DNA of 7,780 nt from Candidatus Methanomethylophilaceae archaeon. GTDB lineage: Archaea; Thermoplasmatota; Thermoplasmata; Methanomassiliicoccales; Methanomethylophilaceae. Location of the stretch: contig DUKW01000007.1 of NCBI GenBank assembly GCA_013329105.1, positions 1 to 7,780 of the forward strand, read 5' to 3'. The position numbers and the translations under genes are program-made. Below the pieces are notes generated by a model. It was not told the DNA's origin and did not search any database. It was given only the letters and a program-made list of their open reading frames with translations. How positions within the stretch are numbered: position 1 is the stretch's first letter; every line of letters begins with the position of its first letter. This document shows positions 5,756 through 7,780 of the stretch, one piece after another.

Positions 5756-7735
5756 TTAATTTTGATATTCTGGCATAGGGGGATCAGCTACGACACGGAC
5801 AGTTATCTCTGCAAAATTCATCCCTCTTGACGCTTCTTTATTCCAAGCACCCCACCCCCCTTCCACCGCACGGTGGATTTTAACTTTATAAAAGAACTGA
5901 GGGTTCCTACCGCCAGACGCTTCAATGCGTTTCTTAAGATGGCGAGTGATGCTTGATTTGCAACTCTCCATGGCAGAATCGAAATGTGCATACTCCATCG
6001 GCCCGATAAATGGTACCTCTGCCAGATACGTGAAATTGATCGTCGGTGTCACGGTGGCGCTCAGGGAATCCGTTATCTTCGAACAGACCGCCCCTACGGC
6101 ATTGCATACATCATGATGCTCAGGAAACAGTACATCTGCACCCATCCTATCAGCTAGATCATCCATAAAATAACAAGCGGGTGCACCCACACCCACAACA
6201 GGGACTGTGCAACGGGGTTCCAGACGAAATATGCCGTCTCTGAGTGGTTTAGTGGCTTTATCTATTATCCTTGCACACTGTTCACAATCCTGTTGCCAAT
6301 CACCGAACTCATCCTGTAGGAGTTTTTGCGTTAAAGATGATGAAACCATTCGACGGACCTCTTCCATGACCATCGTGGCCAGTTGATCGGGCTCCATCGC
6401 CATATGCTCAGCCATGGCCTTTACCCCGATTTCTGCCATTTCCTTATCCCCTATCTCCAGCTTCCCTTGGTAATGAAGAACGTCTGTGGGAGTTAGCGCA
6501 GAGGATGTCACCACTCCTTTATGACGCATTGAAGACAAATAAGGTTCTATCACCCACAACCCTTCCGTCCGGTCCCGGATTTCATTGAGAGTCATAGGGC
6601 CATTACCAATGAGGACATCGAATATTCTCTTCTCATTAGGAGAAAGCGAAGAGTGATTACTCTCTTCTACCATATAGAACTGCGAAACACCAGAACGGAG
6701 CATACGATCTCTAAGGGCGCTATTACCAGGCAATATACATAACGGAACGACTCTTTCTGGACCTATCTTCAGAACCTGCCGCTCAAAACGGACGTGCGAA
6801 TCCCCGCCCAATGCCACAGTCATCATGTCTACGGCTTTAACGCGAGTCCGCCAACTACCCACTTTGGCTCCTTCATGTTTAATCATAGGAAAACCGTTCT
6901 CGAGGATGGCTATATCCGTGGACGTTCCTCCTATGTCGATCACAATGCAATCTTCTAGCTTGGCAAGTGCTTTAGCACCCATTGCTGAGGCTGCGGGGCC
7001 AGAAAGTATGGTTTCAACAGGCCTTTCTCTGGCCACATTAAGGCTCATCACCGAACCATCACCTTTGTATATCATGATCGGGGCCTTTGTCCCCAACCTA
7101 TGAAAAGCCTCCTCGAGATCATCGAAAAACTCGTTTACTTTAGGGATCAGTTTACCGTTAAGGACTGCTGTCTCCGTACGCTCAGCTATTCCTAACTCAG
7201 AAGAGAGCTCATGACCGGCTACCACAGGCAGGCCTGTCACCTCTCTAGCTATCTTCTTAACTGTCCTTTCTTGACTGGCGTTTGCAACGCTAAAAAGACC
7301 TGAGACTGCTATGGCGTCGACACCCTGACTGACCTCTTTCACCGCTCTGCACACTTCAACCTCACTGAGGCTGGCTTTGGCCTTACCATCCGGATAATAG
7401 CCACCACATATATGGACCAGATTCTTTTCCCCAAAATGCATTTCCTCCGTAGGGTCCCATCCAATAATTATAAGTCCTACTTCTCCTCCATGGCCCTCAA
7501 GTATAGAGTTGGTGGCTAGGGTGGTAGATATTCCCACCAAGGATATTTCCATAGGGGTTATCTCACATGATTCGAAAACTTTGCCGGTGGCTTCCATTAA
7601 TCCTATTGAAAGATCGTGATGCGTTGTCCTGCTCTTACCTTTAGAGATGACATTTGTATCATCCATATCAACGATAACAGCATCTGTATAAGTACCACCA
7701 GTATCGATCCCTAACCCATATCTTTTCCCAGACAT
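5756..7735 (-). CDS. Hydantoinase/oxoprolinase family ATPase (HyuA-like, 659 aa)
   Basis: The protein has the ATP-binding motifs of the ASKHA-type HyuA/oxoprolinase family (COG0145): a first phosphate loop GIDTGGTYTDAV at residues 9-20, a SGPAASAMGA segment at 245-254, a second phosphate loop DIGGTSTDIAIL at 267-278, ALGGDSHV at 308-315, and the late GVGAPA (515-520) and NAVGAVCS (545-552) segments. Its length is usual for a complete HyuA subunit. Family members couple ATP hydrolysis to opening of hydantoin or 5-oxoproline rings, or in acetone carboxylase to substrate activation, generally with a HyuB-type partner; none is visible here. Residues of about 362-425 look like a winged-helix insertion. 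The ATG start is supported by AAGGT at 7743-7747, 7 bases upstream. It lies 43 bases or more ahead of the MtaA-like gene, so a role in methyl-group metabolism is inferred from context. The substrate cannot be read from the sequence. The gene is intact and ends in TAA. Confidence 0.9.
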   Translation of the reverse strand: MSGKRYGLGIDTGGTYTDAVIVDMDDTNVISKGKSRTTHHDLSIGLMEATGKVFESCEITPMEISLVGISTTLATNSILEGHGGEVGLIIIGWDPTEEMHFGEKNLVHICGGYYPDGKAKASLSEVEVCRAVKEVSQGVDAIAVSGLFSVANASQERTVKKIAREVTGLPVVAGHELSSELGIAERTETAVLNGKLIPKVNEFFDDLEEAFHRLGTKAPIMIYKGDGSVMSLNVARERPVETILSGPAASAMGAKALAKLEDCIVIDIGGTSTDIAILENGFPMIKHEGAKVGSWRTRVKAVDMMTVALGGDSHVRFERQVLKIGPERVVPLCILPGNSALRDRMLRSGVSQFYMVEESNHSSLSPNEKRIFDVLIGNGPMTLNEIRDRTEGLWVIEPYLSSMRHKGVVTSSALTPTDVLHYQGKLEIGDKEMAEIGVKAMAEHMAMEPDQLATMVMEEVRRMVSSSLTQKLLQDEFGDWQQDCEQCARIIDKATKPLRDGIFRLEPRCTVPVVGVGAPACYFMDDLADRMGADVLFPEHHDVCNAVGAVCSKITDSLSATVTPTINFTYLAEVPFIGPMEYAHFDSAMESCKSSITRHLKKRIEASGGRNPQFFYKVKIHRAVEGGWGAWNKEASRGMNFAEITVRVVADPPMPEYQN

Positions 7736-7760
7736 GCAATCTACCTTGCTGAGGTAATGA

Positions 7761-7780
7761 AATAAAAATGATAAAATTAA
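7761..7780 (-). promoter_or_regulatory. Candidate archaeal promoter of the HyuA-like gene
   Basis: Read on the minus strand, this AT-rich block contains TAATTTTAT (7772-7780) and TTTTTATT (7761-7768), both TATA-like. The distal one would place transcription start roughly 25 bases downstream, near 7748, just before the ribosome-binding site. The window ends here, so an upstream gene in the same operon cannot be excluded. Confidence 0.3.

Noticed and set aside
301..7735. In-frame TAG codons as pyrrolysine inside a methyltransferase gene
   Set aside because: All six genes are open without internal TAG and none belongs to the MtmB, MtbB or MttB families. TAG occurs only at the ends of ycaO and the mtaA-like gene.
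1..7780. CRISPR arrays, insertion sequences, tRNA or rRNA genes
   Set aside because: I saw no regularly spaced repeats, transposase motifs, terminal inverted repeats or tRNA-like T-loop and anticodon arrangement on either strand.

Overview
The window reads as archaeal and almost certainly comes from a methylotrophic methanogen. Six intact genes all lie on the minus strand, so transcription runs from right to left. Three products point to methanogenesis from methylated compounds: a RamA-type corrinoid-protein reductive activase, an MtaA/MtbA-type methylcobamide:coenzyme M methyltransferase, and a YcaO protein of the kind that thioamidates a glycine in methyl-coenzyme M reductase (McrA). AT-rich TATA-like elements upstream of the genes, T-tracts as likely terminators and two apparently leaderless starts also fit archaea. 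A methylamine-using lineage such as Methanomassiliicoccales, or less likely Methanosarcinales, is my inference from gene content; nothing here fixes the taxon.

Layout in the direction of transcription: 7735-5756, a HyuA-type hydantoinase/oxoprolinase-family ATPase; 5688-4657, an MtaA-like methyltransferase; 4548-2905, RamA; 2854-2159, a DUF169 protein with six cysteines; 2099-1566, an Lrp/AsnC-family regulator; 1515-301, YcaO. Spacers are about 40 to 110 bases. A T-tract and a TATA-like element between the methyltransferase and ramA suggest at least two transcription units. Bases 1-300 are AT-rich and hold no gene I can support, only T-tracts, TATA-like elements and one perfect 17-base palindrome.

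How the genes may work together: RamA uses ATP and its two [4Fe-4S] clusters to return an inactivated corrinoid protein to Co(I). The MtaA-like enzyme moves the methyl group from the methylated corrinoid protein to coenzyme M. The resulting methyl-CoM is the substrate of Mcr, which YcaO modifies. The substrate-specific methyltransferase (MtxB) and its corrinoid protein (MtxC) are absent, so either they lie to the right or this is a shared activation module that serves partners elsewhere. The HyuA-like ATPase, which has no visible HyuB partner and carries an apparent winged-helix insertion, and the DUF169 protein are the parts without a settled role and the best candidates for something new. 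Two of the six genes end in TAG with a TAA three or four codons further on, which matters if this organism decodes TAG as pyrrolysine.
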